NCBI GenBank assembly: GCA_014360905.1
Contig: JACIWW010000005.1
Span: 85,080-149,079 of the forward strand
Source of the DNA: Chloroflexota bacterium
GTDB taxonomy: Bacteria > Chloroflexota > Anaerolineae > UBA2200
Length of the DNA: 64,000 nt
Reading direction: 5' to 3'
Under the pieces are notes generated by a model, which was given only the letters and a program-made list of their open reading frames with translations, searched no databases and was not told the origin of the DNA. Positions 1 to 7,963 of the stretch are shown one piece after another; the stretch's first letter is position 1, and every line of letters begins with the position of its first letter. The position numbers and the translations under genes were made by a program.

Positions 1-330
1 TTTATGGGCGCAGTCAGCGAGCTAGGAGTATGGGATGAACGCTGCGCCGCTTGCGGCGATTGCCGATTGGCCGAGACAGCGGGCATTTGCCCCATCACGC
101 GCTGTACCAAGGGCATACTAAACGGCCCTTGCGCTGGCACCAAGAACGGCAAATGCGAGGCTAACAAGGACATAGACTGTGCCTGGATCTTGATCTACGA
201 GCGACTGGCGAGATTAGGGCAACTGGAGAAAATGCGCCGCTACTATCCGCCGCGTAATTTTCGCACCATCCCCAGACCCAGGCGGCTTGTGAACCTCGTC
301 AAAGCAGATATGGGGGAAGAGCATGGCTAA
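1..330 (+). CDS. metV: MetV-like methylene-THF reductase partner, C-terminal part
   Basis: The frame is open at the left edge, so only about the last 109 residues are present; the Met at base 4 is probably internal. The visible part has the cysteine series of the MetV / MTHFR_C family: CAACGDC, then ICPITRC, NGPCAGT and KCEANKDIDC, followed by a short helical tail. In acetogens MetV is the small metal-binding partner of MetF, and the pair reduces methylene-THF to methyl-THF in the methyl branch of the Wood-Ljungdahl pathway. The stop codon overlaps the metF start by 8 bases, which fits translational coupling. The family call is firm. The physiological direction of the pathway cannot be told from here. 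Confidence 0.8.
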   Translation, partial: FMGAVSELGVWDERCAACGDCRLAETAGICPITRCTKGILNGPCAGTKNGKCEANKDIDCAWILIYERLARLGQLEKMRRYYPPRNFRTIPRPRRLVNLVKADMGEEHG

Positions 331-1210
331 ATCGCTATTCGAGGAGAAATTGAACTCAGGCAAGTTTATCGTTACTGCAGAGGTCGGCCCTCAGAAGGGA
401 GTGGATTGCTCCGACATGGTCCACCATATCAAGTTGCTCAAGGACAAGGTGGATGCGCTCAATGTAACTGATCACCAAAGCTCGGTCATGCGTTTCCCCT
501 CCTTGGGAGGCTGTTTGCTGGTGAAGGAGCTTGGTGGTGAACCAATCCTTCAAGTAACTTGCCGTGACCGCAACCGCCTGGCACTGGAAGCAGACTTACT
601 CTTTGCCTATTCTAGGGGCATCTGCAATGTGCTCTGCCTCACTGGCGATTCCATTGATGTCGGAGATCATAAGGAAGCCAAGCCGGTGTTCGATCTGGAT
701 TCGGTGCAATTGCTGCGCTTGATCCGGACGCTGGAATCGGGCAAGGATATGGGAGGCAACGACCTCAAGGGTGCGCCACAGTTTTGTATCGGGGCTTCAG
801 TCCATCCAGCAGCGGATAGGATTGAGCCTCAACTCATCAAGTTTGAGAAGAAAGTTGCCGCCGGGGCGCAGTTTTTCCAAACGCAGGGTATCTACGAATT
901 GGACAGTCTGCGCCGCTTCATGCAGTATGCCTCTCAATTCAATGTCAAGATACTGGCAGGCATCATCCTGATGGCTTCGGTCAGAATGGCGCAATACATG
1001 AACGAGAATGTTCCTGGAGTAATTGTGCCCCAATCCGTTATTGACGAACTCGCCAGTGTTGAAAAAGGAAAAGGGTTGCAGAAAGGCATTGAGATCGCTG
1101 TAAGGACAATCAAGGCCATCAAGGAACAGAATCTATGTCATGGTGTGCACATCATGGCTGTTGGTAGAGAAAGTGTCGTGCCGGAAATCATCGAGGCGGC
1201 TGGATTGTGA
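323..1210 (+). CDS. metF: Methylenetetrahydrofolate reductase MetF
   Basis: This 295-residue protein has the size of the short, acetogen-type MetF. It is a flavin-dependent TIM barrel that interconverts methylene-THF and methyl-THF. Near the N-terminus VTAEVGPQKG carries the conserved glutamate at the barrel mouth. LCLTGDSIDVGDH and FFQTQGIYE are the later family motifs. It overlaps metV, and the two-gene order metV-metF is usual where the enzyme works in the Wood-Ljungdahl pathway and takes electrons from a partner rather than directly from NADH. A role in methionine synthesis alone is possible but less likely, given MetV. Confidence 0.88.
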   Translation: MAKSLFEEKLNSGKFIVTAEVGPQKGVDCSDMVHHIKLLKDKVDALNVTDHQSSVMRFPSLGGCLLVKELGGEPILQVTCRDRNRLALEADLLFAYSRGICNVLCLTGDSIDVGDHKEAKPVFDLDSVQLLRLIRTLESGKDMGGNDLKGAPQFCIGASVHPAADRIEPQLIKFEKKVAAGAQFFQTQGIYELDSLRRFMQYASQFNVKILAGIILMASVRMAQYMNENVPGVIVPQSVIDELASVEKGKGLQKGIEIAVRTIKAIKEQNLCHGVHIMAVGRESVVPEIIEAAGL

Positions 1211-1258
1211 ACTCAATGGCTGTCCTCGACCTACGCTCGTATGAAGGAGGAAATGGAT

Positions 1259-2047
1259 ATGGAGCTGCAAAAGACCATCCTCGTTGTAGACAACGAACCA
1301 GAATTCCTGGAATCCTTGCGCAGGACCTTGGAGGCCAAGGGGTATCGTGTGGTCACTGCTAGCAGCAAAGCACAAGCCAAGGAAATCGTCAGCCATGGAC
1401 AATTCGATGCCTTGATCCTTGGTACGCTCACACCACGGGGAGATGCTTTCGCCTTCCACCAGTGGCTCAAGCAAAACCCAACCACCAAGGAGTTGCCTTT
1501 CCTGGTCATTGACGCCCGGCCTGAAAGGAGGCTCCTCGAGGGCTGGAGGAGAGATGAAGGAATGCAGCTAGAGGCGGATGATTATGTAGCCAAGCCCATT
1601 GAGCCTGCCATGCTGGTGCCGCGCATCCAACGGTTGCTCGAGCGGGCACCGGAGAGGATCAAGGTCTTGGTGGTGGATGACCACACCGTGGTCAGGGAAG
1701 GCATTCGTGCCGTGCTGATGCTACAACGGGATATGGAAGTGGTTGGCGAAGCAGTGGATGGACGCGATGCCGTGCAAAAAGCCCTGGAACTCCTTCCGGA
1801 CGTGATCGTTATGGATATCGTCATGCCGACCATGGGCGGACTGGAAGCCGCGAAGGAGATCTGCCGCGCGTACCCCAAGGCCAAGGTTTTGATCCTGACT
1901 CAGTATGATGACAAGGAAAACCTACTCGCTGCCGCACAAGCCGGGGCCTATGGCTTCATCCCCAAGCGAGCCGCCAGTTCCAAACTCGTGGCAGGGATCA
2001 GAACCGTATACCAAGGCCAGTACTTCGAGCCCATTATCGCCGCATGA
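1259..2047 (+). CDS. Tandem receiver-domain (REC-REC) protein, no output domain
   Basis: Two response-regulator receiver domains lie in series (residues about 5-125 and 135-262). The first has the acidic start VVDNEP and the lysine in YVAKPI, but the phospho-acceptor position reads FDALILGTLTP, with Gly where Asp is expected, so it is probably not phosphorylated. The second is NarL-like and intact (VVDDH, VIVMDIVMP, FIPKR), but the protein ends at GQYFEPIIAA where a LuxR-type helix-turn-helix would normally follow. The ATG at 1259 sits 8 bases after GGAGG and is preferred to the ATGs at 1241 and 1253. It lies 48 bases after metF and may be cotranscribed. No histidine kinase is in the window. 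Confidence 0.8.
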   Translation: MELQKTILVVDNEPEFLESLRRTLEAKGYRVVTASSKAQAKEIVSHGQFDALILGTLTPRGDAFAFHQWLKQNPTTKELPFLVIDARPERRLLEGWRRDEGMQLEADDYVAKPIEPAMLVPRIQRLLERAPERIKVLVVDDHTVVREGIRAVLMLQRDMEVVGEAVDGRDAVQKALELLPDVIVMDIVMPTMGGLEAAKEICRAYPKAKVLILTQYDDKENLLAAAQAGAYGFIPKRAASSKLVAGIRTVYQGQYFEPIIAA

Positions 2048-2256
2048 TGACGCCCAAGCCCTCGCGCTTGTAGTGAGCACGTCACCACGGATAGGTTTGT
2101 AGTGAGCGCTTGCAGCGCCTGAAACGCACTGCACGTGTACATTAATGTGTGCTTCCTAGGTGTGCTCGTGCAGTGTTTTTGTTTCTAGCAAGTGTCTTGG
2201 CGCTTGGATGCCTCTCATGTCCAGGATTCACTGTGACAATCTGTGCTAGTCGCCTT

Positions 2257-2286
2257 TTGGCCAAATGCGCATTCCATAGGTATAAT
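2257..2286 (+). promoter_or_regulatory. Sigma-70-type promoter of the adenosine-specific kinase gene
   Basis: TTGGCC at 2257-2262 and a perfect TATAAT at 2281-2286 are separated by 18 bases. The start codon at 2325 follows at a suitable distance and has a GGAGG ribosome site. Confidence 0.6.
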
Positions 2287-2324
2287 GAAATATCTTCCAA
2301 TCCATCTCAGTCTGGAGGAGCGCT

Positions 2325-2813
2325 ATGGAAATCAAAATTGTCAAGATCGAAAAACCCGATGACGTCAACTTCATCCTAGGTCAGTCGCACTTTATCAAGA
2401 CCGTCGAAGATCTGTACGAAGCTCTGGTCAGCGCCGTACCAGGTATCAAGTTCGGGCTGGCCTTCTGTGAGTCATCCGGTGCTTGTCTGGTGCGCTGGAT
2501 TGGCACCGATGACGAGATGACCGAATTAGCAAAGAATAACGCCTACGCTCTTTCTGCTGGCCATGCGTTCATCATCTTCCTTAAGAACGCCTATCCCATC
2601 AATGTGCTCAATGCAATCAAAATGGTGCCCGAGGTATGCCGCATTTACTGCGCCACCGCCAACCCGGTGGAGGTGGTCATCGCCGAGACCGAGACCGGCC
2701 GTGGCATCCTCGGTGTGATAGATGGACTGAAATCCAAGGGCATTGAGGACGAGGAAGGCATCGCCTGGCGCACCAGTTTCCTGCGCAAGATTGGATACAA
2801 ACTGGGGCAGTAA
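2325..2813 (+). CDS. Adenosine-specific kinase family protein (PF04008)
   Basis: The 162-residue protein matches the small DUF355 / adenosine-specific kinase family in length and motifs: FGLAFCESSGACLVRW in the first half, SAGHAFIIFLKNAYPINVLNA in the middle, and ATANPVEVVIAET followed by GRGILGVIDG near the end. An archaeal member of the family was shown structurally to bind adenosine nucleotides, but the cellular role is not settled. GGAGG lies 6 bases before the ATG. The gene has its own promoter and ends before a hairpin, so it is probably monocistronic. Confidence 0.8.
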   Translation: MEIKIVKIEKPDDVNFILGQSHFIKTVEDLYEALVSAVPGIKFGLAFCESSGACLVRWIGTDDEMTELAKNNAYALSAGHAFIIFLKNAYPINVLNAIKMVPEVCRIYCATANPVEVVIAETETGRGILGVIDGLKSKGIEDEEGIAWRTSFLRKIGYKLGQ

Positions 2814-2830
2814 TGCCTAGCCACTGGTGA

Positions 2831-2868
2831 GGCAATACAAACAAGCCCATTCCGGTGCTTGTCTTGCC
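2831..2868. terminator. Hairpin between convergent genes
   Basis: GGCAA...TTGCC encloses ACAAGC...GCTTGT (2841-2846 with 2857-2862) around a 10-base loop. It lies between two convergent genes and could terminate both. There is no long T run. Confidence 0.45.
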
Positions 2869-2897
2869 TGGGTATTCTGTGTCTTCTGCGCCTAACG

Positions 2898-3200
2898 TTA
2901 GGATACCTTTGCAAGCACTGCCTGATAGAGTTCTGCCAGATCTACCAGTTCCACATAGCCCTTAGCTTCGCCAAGCACATCCCGCGCTGCCTCATGATCA
3001 GACTTGGGCACGATCAGCAGCACAGGGATGTCATGGGTCATGCAAGAGAATAGGAGATCCTTAGGCTTCATCACCCTTTCCGGCACGGGCAAGAGTTTGT
3101 GGAGATACCCGATGACCACGGCAATGTGATCAGCAGGGACTAAATGGTTAATGTACTTTACCATGGCCGTCGAATCCGTTGCTAATAGGCACAGTGCCAA
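2898..3200 (-). CDS. Small protein of unknown function
   Basis: This is about 100 residues if the TTG at 3200 is used, or 88 from the ATG at 3164. Neither has a strong ribosome site. The sequence alternates predicted strands and helices: HIAVVIGYLHK, DLLFSCMTHDIPVLLIVP, then SDHEAARDVLGEAKGYVELVD. It has a single conserved-looking Cys-x-Thr-His. This looks like a small alpha/beta domain, and a DsrE-like fold is conceivable but not shown. It is convergent with the adenosine-specific kinase gene, with a hairpin between them. Confidence 0.45.
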   Translation of the reverse strand: MALCLLATDSTAMVKYINHLVPADHIAVVIGYLHKLLPVPERVMKPKDLLFSCMTHDIPVLLIVPKSDHEAARDVLGEAKGYVELVDLAELYQAVLAKVS

Positions 3201-3344
3201 TGCCTCTAACTGCTAGCTAGGCAAGTACTAAGGGATCTGTGCCTTCCAGATAACCTACGTTTGCTATTTGCGTCTCCTATCCCATAGAATTCTGTATCAG
3301 GATTATAGTGGGAATCGGCTGCCTCTCAAAGAGCGCAACACTGC

Positions 3345-4148
3345 TCAGAACCACTTCTCCTGCAGCGTCAAGAGGAAGCCCTCTTTCTTCATATGCGCCA
3401 ATTCATCGGCGATGCGTTTCCACAGGTAGCCGCTGTCCGGTCGCATGGCGATGACATACTGCTCATCGCTCAAGAATTTTTTCAAGTACCGTATACCCCC
3501 GGGGTCATGGACAAAGCAATAGGCAGAGACGCTGTCCACAATCGCTGCATTCACTTCTCCCGCGCGCAACGCTTGTAATGCTTCCCACGAGGACGCGAAG
3601 GGCACGATCTGCAAGGGTATGCATGCCTGCTCTTGGATGCGTCGCGCTTCGAGATGGCCTGCACTCCCCAAGGACACGCCCACGCGCTTGTCTCCAAGGC
3701 TGTTTACACTCGCGATGCGCCGTTCTCCTTCTCTTACCGCCAGCAAAAGACCCGCATTGAAATAGGAAGGCGAGTAGAGCACATCCTCTGTCAGCGTTTC
3801 ATCATAGGGCAAGGCGGAAACCAACAGGTCGCATTTGCCGGTCAGAAGCGCATCGTAGAGGCCGTCGAAGTGGATATTGATAAACTCGGCGCGCACCCCC
3901 CAGCGCCGTGCCAGCTCCTCCACCAAATCCACATCGTAGCCGTAGAAACGCCCGAACTCATCCTGCACCTCAAAAGGCGGGTAGGTAGCGTCCATGCCCA
4001 CGCGCACCACGCCACTTTTTTGAATTTGCTCCCAGGTGGGGTCGGTACCCCCGCCAAACCAGGTGCGAATCTCGAGAAAAGCCAGCGCCCAGCAGCCCAA
4101 AGCCAGGACAAGCCATAGCCACCGCGACCAAGTGCCCTGTACCCTCAT
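3345..4148 (-). CDS. Family 3 extracellular solute-binding protein (amino-acid type)
   Basis: The 267-residue protein begins with a hydrophobic segment (residues 10-25) without a lipobox, so it is probably anchored or processed at the membrane. It continues as a bilobed SBP_bac_3 domain: VVRVGMDATYPPFEV, FYGYDVDLVEELARR, CDLLVSALPYDETL, and GVSLGSAGHLEARRIQ, ending in EKWF as the family often does. Such proteins bind polar amino acids for ABC import. No permease or ATPase gene is adjacent, so the partner must be elsewhere or the protein acts as a sensor. Confidence 0.82.
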   Translation of the reverse strand: MRVQGTWSRWLWLVLALGCWALAFLEIRTWFGGGTDPTWEQIQKSGVVRVGMDATYPPFEVQDEFGRFYGYDVDLVEELARRWGVRAEFINIHFDGLYDALLTGKCDLLVSALPYDETLTEDVLYSPSYFNAGLLLAVREGERRIASVNSLGDKRVGVSLGSAGHLEARRIQEQACIPLQIVPFASSWEALQALRAGEVNAAIVDSVSAYCFVHDPGGIRYLKKFLSDEQYVIAMRPDSGYLWKRIADELAHMKKEGFLLTLQEKWF

Positions 4149-4351
4149 TCCTCTCCCCCGCTCAGCCCATCATTGTCCACCTGCCCTCTCCCACTGCATG
4201 CATCTTGCCCTTCATGCTTTCGCTTAGTAATACGTCAAGCGCCACGATCAACTGACCGTTCGTCGCCCTGTTGCTCGTGTCTTACCCCCTTTATGCTTTG
4301 CGCGGACCACAGTCCGCGCTATCGCTACGGCATATTGCTGCTTCTTGCTAT

Positions 4352-5503
4352 TCATTCTATGCCCGGGAGTCCTGTCCGTGCATAATTCTGCACCTCGCTA
4401 TAGATAAGCTTGGGCGTGAACCCAGGGGTAACGAAGGTGAAACCATCCTGAAAGTTGCGCGCCGGCCGCGGATAGCGAAAAGCCCACATCGCGACCATCT
4501 GGCACCAGGGCCATTCCTCCTGCGCCTTCTCGTAAGCGCGTAGGGTGTATGCGATGCGCAACCCTGGCGGCACCGCCTTTGCCCAGCGCGGATGGTCATT
4601 CCAACCCGCCTCCGTGATGAAACAAGGCAAATCGCCATCGCCGTTGCGCGCCATGACCTCGTGGATCAGCTCCGCGCGAGCAAAGTTGATTACGTTGGGA
4701 GCGGCTGGGTCTTCCGGGGGCAAAGTCCAACCATAAGCATGGACGGCTACTCCATCGAAGTAGCCCCGCGCTCCAGCATCGTACATGCGCTGCAGGAACT
4801 CCAAATCGTCCATGCCCCACTCACTGCCCGGCGGAGCCAGCGTCGGTGCCAAGCCAGCCGCCAGCACCATCACATTTGGATCCGCCTCCTTAGCCCGTCT
4901 GTAGGCTGCCTGCAACAAACGCGTATAGGCAGCGGGATCCGGCTGGCGATAGCCCCACTCAAAACTCAGGTTAGGTTCATTCCAGATAATGATGTAGCGG
5001 ATGCGTCCGGAGAAATGCCCTACAAAGGCATAGATGAAATCGGCATAATCGGCGAAATGCTCTTCGAGCAGATAACGCGGGGTAGTCTGTTCTGGACGCG
5101 CCCAGTCCGGTACAAAGTCAATGCGTGCCAGCACCGCCAGGCCCTGCGCCAGGGCGTGATTCACCACCAGGTCGGGGTGTGACCAATCGTAGCGTCCTTT
5201 CTCCCGTTCGTAGTAACCCCAGGGGAAATACTCCACGATCCAAGGGGCACCCATCTCGCGCACCATCTCCAGCGTGCGCTTGATCTTCCACTCCTCGACT
5301 TCGTCGGTCAGGCGCGTGTGGACACCCATCTTGGGATTGACCGTCTCTACCCTCTGCGGTGGCCCGATGCGCACCACCGGCTGGGGCACCCGTCCCGCCA
5401 GCCAGAGCAGAGGCAATATCAGGAGCGTGCGCACAAAGAGGGGATGTTGCGCGATCTTGCGCAGATACAGCCAGGCGTTACGGAAGAAAGAGAGACGATG
5501 CAT
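4352..5503 (-). CDS. Membrane-anchored clan GH-A glycoside hydrolase
   Basis: After a positively charged start and one transmembrane segment (residues about 22-42) comes a (beta/alpha)8 domain with the two clan GH-A carboxylates: the acid/base in IIIWNEPNLSFEW and the nucleophile in CFITEAGWND. The HAYGW between them is also typical. GH39- and GH5-related enzymes of this shape hydrolyse beta-glycosides, but the sequence does not fix the substrate. The protein probably faces outward from the membrane. It is divergent from the ADP-ribosylglycohydrolase gene. Confidence 0.75.
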   Translation of the reverse strand: MHRLSFFRNAWLYLRKIAQHPLFVRTLLILPLLWLAGRVPQPVVRIGPPQRVETVNPKMGVHTRLTDEVEEWKIKRTLEMVREMGAPWIVEYFPWGYYEREKGRYDWSHPDLVVNHALAQGLAVLARIDFVPDWARPEQTTPRYLLEEHFADYADFIYAFVGHFSGRIRYIIIWNEPNLSFEWGYRQPDPAAYTRLLQAAYRRAKEADPNVMVLAAGLAPTLAPPGSEWGMDDLEFLQRMYDAGARGYFDGVAVHAYGWTLPPEDPAAPNVINFARAELIHEVMARNGDGDLPCFITEAGWNDHPRWAKAVPPGLRIAYTLRAYEKAQEEWPWCQMVAMWAFRYPRPARNFQDGFTFVTPGFTPKLIYSEVQNYARTGLPGIE

Positions 5504-5559
5504 GGCACTATTGTAGCGTCAATGCGCGGAACCGGCAATACTACATCTAGTCCAATCAT

Positions 5560-5621
5560 CCCCCCTAGCCCTCCTTACTAAGGGGGGAAGGGGGAATCAG
5601 TCCCATCCCGGCAAGCGGGAT
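5560..5621. repeat. Double palindrome, REP/MITE-like intergenic element
   Basis: Two inverted repeats stand side by side: CCCCCCTAGCCCTCCTTA facing TAAGGGGGGAAGGGGG (5560-5594), and a perfect ATCCCG-GCAAG-CGGGAT hairpin (5605-5621) followed by TCTTTTATTT. They lie between divergent genes, so a normal terminator role is not expected. The C-tract/G-tract form resembles dispersed palindromic repeats known from many bacterial genomes. Confidence 0.5.
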
Positions 5622-5685
5622 TCTTTTATTTCCACTTTTGTCAAAACAAAGTATGGGGCTATTTGGCAAATTGCCTCCCTTATAT

Positions 5686-5715
5686 TTGCCCACCCCTTTG
5701 CACCTATGCTATACT
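5686..5715 (+). promoter_or_regulatory. Promoter of the ADP-ribosylglycohydrolase gene
   Basis: TTGCCC (5686-5691) and TATACT (5710-5715) are 18 bases apart. Transcription starting near 5722 excludes the upstream ATG at 5706 as a start and supports the ATG at 5733, which has AGGA six bases before it. Confidence 0.5.
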
Positions 5716-5732
5716 ATGCTGCAGGAACGATT

Positions 5733-6746
5733 ATGGACACTATGACGCGCAATCGCATCCGTGGTTGTGCCATAGGCGCTGCGGTCGGTGACGCGCTGGG
5801 CATGCCGCTGGAGGGTAGCTGGCGCCAGCCCGTTGATCGCCTGGTGCGTGACATGCGCGCCGGGCGCCTGCCGGCTGGCACGATTACTGATGATACAGAG
5901 ATAGCTTTGGCACTGGCGGAGAGCCTGCTTACCCGCCGTCCCTTGGACCCTGTAGACCTCGCGCAGCGCTTTGCTGCTTGGTTTCGCGCTGGGCCGGACG
6001 ACATCGGCAATCAGACCTATGCCGTGCTAGCGCGCATCGCTGCGGGAGAATCCTGGGAAGAAGCAGTAGAAGCAGTGCAGCGGCGCTGGCCTGAATCAGC
6101 CGGCAATGGTTCCGTGATGCGCTGCTGGCCAGTGGCTTTGGCGCATTGGAATGACACTGCCGCTGTCAGCCAGCCAGAGCATGGCTTGGAAGCGCTGCTC
6201 GCAGACAGCCGTCTGCAGAGCCAGGTCACCCATCCACATCCCGACTGCGTGGCAAGCAGCGCCTTTGTCAACGCCGCCATTTACTATCTATTGCACGGCA
6301 TGGCGCCATCCGACGCCATCGCTCAAGCCCTGGAGACAGTAGAGATGCCAGAGCCGCTACGGGCAGTCATCGTGGCTGCTCCGAGCCGAAAGCGCGAGGA
6401 GCTCGCCAACAGCGGGTGGGTGCGCCATACGCTGGAGAGCGCGGTGTGGGGCTTGCTCAACACGGATACCTTTGAGGAAGCGCTGGTGCAGGTGGTGAAC
6501 CTGGGCGGTGATGCCGATTCGGCTGGCTCGGTGGTGGGAGCATTGGCTGGTGCTGCATACGGTCTGGATGCCATCCCTCTGCGCTGGCAGCAAGCCCTGC
6601 GCGCGGAATGGCCCCTGCGCAGCGGACGCATCTGGCAAGTAGATGACTTTATTGCCTTGGCCGATGCCTTGGCCAAAGAGGCCGGCAGTGCCAATTGCCA
6701 GCTCAGGGATAACAGTATCCCAAGTACCCGCTTGTTGCATCCATAA
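5733..6746 (+). CDS. ADP-ribosylglycohydrolase family protein
   Basis: The 337-residue protein has all the signature elements of the ADP-ribosylglycohydrolase (DraG/ARH) family: GCAIGAAVGDALG at the start, TDDTEIALALAE as the first metal-binding motif, GNGSVMRCWPVAL in the middle, and NLGGDADSAGSVVGALAGA with the second metal-binding aspartates. The family removes ADP-ribose from proteins or small molecules with two Mg2+ ions. No nitrogenase or ADP-ribosyltransferase gene is nearby, so the target is unknown. The gene is followed closely by a DUF1294 gene on the same strand. Confidence 0.88.
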   Translation: MDTMTRNRIRGCAIGAAVGDALGMPLEGSWRQPVDRLVRDMRAGRLPAGTITDDTEIALALAESLLTRRPLDPVDLAQRFAAWFRAGPDDIGNQTYAVLARIAAGESWEEAVEAVQRRWPESAGNGSVMRCWPVALAHWNDTAAVSQPEHGLEALLADSRLQSQVTHPHPDCVASSAFVNAAIYYLLHGMAPSDAIAQALETVEMPEPLRAVIVAAPSRKREELANSGWVRHTLESAVWGLLNTDTFEEALVQVVNLGGDADSAGSVVGALAGAAYGLDAIPLRWQQALRAEWPLRSGRIWQVDDFIALADALAKEAGSANCQLRDNSIPSTRLLHP

Positions 6747-6761
6747 CTTACAGTATATGAC

Positions 6762-7151
6762 ATGAAGAAACAATCGTACGAGTTCTTTGGCTTGCTTTCC
6801 TTGGCATTAGTGACTCTAAGCTATATCGCTCTTGCTCGCTACACGGCTTGGAGTTCTTATCATATCTGGGTTACTGCCTGCAGTGTAGCAACCTTTGCCA
6901 TCTATGGCTTGGACAAGGGCATCTCGAAGGTCAACGACCATCGTCCCCAAGGGAAGAGCCTGAGCCGCGCGCCGGAGAGTCTGCTGCATCTCCTCGCTTT
7001 GCTGGGTGGTTTCCCAGGAGGTTGGCTGGGCATGATCTTCTTCAGCCACAAAACTAACTTCCGCAAGCACCCCAGCATATGGTTCTTCCTATCCCTGGGA
7101 GCCGCCATTCACATCATGCTGAATAAATATCACTTCTTTGCCGCCAAGTGA
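6762..7151 (+). CDS. DUF1294 family membrane protein
   Basis: The 129-residue protein has about three to four hydrophobic segments. It shows the DUF1294 signature: FAIYGLDKG, then a basic stretch and PESLLHLLALLGGFPGGWLG and FSHKTNFRKHPS. The function of the family is unknown; members are small integral membrane proteins sometimes fused to cold-shock domains. The gene starts 15 bases after the ADP-ribosylglycohydrolase stop and is probably cotranscribed with it. Confidence 0.8.
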   Translation: MKKQSYEFFGLLSLALVTLSYIALARYTAWSSYHIWVTACSVATFAIYGLDKGISKVNDHRPQGKSLSRAPESLLHLLALLGGFPGGWLGMIFFSHKTNFRKHPSIWFFLSLGAAIHIMLNKYHFFAAK

Positions 7152-7213
7152 GGACAGAATCCACATACATCCCTTGTTGGCCAAAGATTTCACAACAGAC
7201 TGGTTCATCGCAA

Positions 7214-7963
7214 ATGATTAAAGCATTCATCTTCGACCTCGATGGCACACTGGTACAAACTGAACCGATGAAAAACAGGGCTTACATACAGGCTGCGCAT
7301 GAGTTATCTCCCAATAGCCTGAATGAAGCAGAATTGTGGCAGGCTTGCACGGAATTGATCGGCGTCCCAGCACCGGAGACAGCGATGGCACTGGTGCAAC
7401 GCTTCGGTCTGGAGGAAGCGGCGCGGGCGCGCATGGCGGAGTTCGGGGTTGCTTCTCCGTGGCAGGCCTATTCGCGGTTGCAGTTGCGCTATTATAATCG
7501 GTTGTTGGATGACGTGGCGGCGTTGCGCCGCGCACAATTGCCGCACAATGTTGCGCTGCTGCACGAGGTGCGCCGGGATGGGTACAAGACGGCTCTGGCC
7601 ACCATGTCCTACCGTCATGAGACACTCCGCGTGCTACAGGCACTGGATTTGGCAGAGGCATTCGATGCCATCGTAACGCAGGATGAGGTGAAGGAAGGCA
7701 AGCCCGATCCGGAAATCTACCGGCGCGTTGCCCAGGCTCTGGGTATTGCCCCAGCAGCCTGTCTGGTCATCGAGGATTCCTTGTCGGGAGTGCAAGCGGC
7801 ACTGGCCGCGGGGATGTGGTGCATTGCTGTGCCTACTTCTCTGACAAGCCAGGCGCTTCACGACGCGCACGTGCTGGATGAGCGCTGGATTGTAGATGAG
7901 CCGACTGCGCTCAGGGCAGTTGTGCAGCAAATAATTGCGGAGGGGAAGAAAACATGGAACTAG
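7214..7963 (+). CDS. HAD superfamily phosphatase, beta-phosphoglucomutase-like
   Basis: The HAD motifs are all present in 249 residues. Motif I is FDLDGTLVQTE with the nucleophile Asp and acid/base Asp. Motif II is in LATMSYRHE, motif III is the Lys in EGKPDPEIY, and motif IV is VIEDSLSGVQAA. The helical cap between motifs I and II is typical of subfamily IA, which includes beta-phosphoglucomutase and sugar-phosphate phosphatases. The ATG at 7214 directly precedes the first strand. The coding sequence overlaps the following dehydrogenase gene by 10 bases, suggesting joint action on sugar phosphates. Confidence 0.8.
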   Translation: MIKAFIFDLDGTLVQTEPMKNRAYIQAAHELSPNSLNEAELWQACTELIGVPAPETAMALVQRFGLEEAARARMAEFGVASPWQAYSRLQLRYYNRLLDDVAALRRAQLPHNVALLHEVRRDGYKTALATMSYRHETLRVLQALDLAEAFDAIVTQDEVKEGKPDPEIYRRVAQALGIAPAACLVIEDSLSGVQAALAAGMWCIAVPTSLTSQALHDAHVLDERWIVDEPTALRAVVQQIIAEGKKTWN

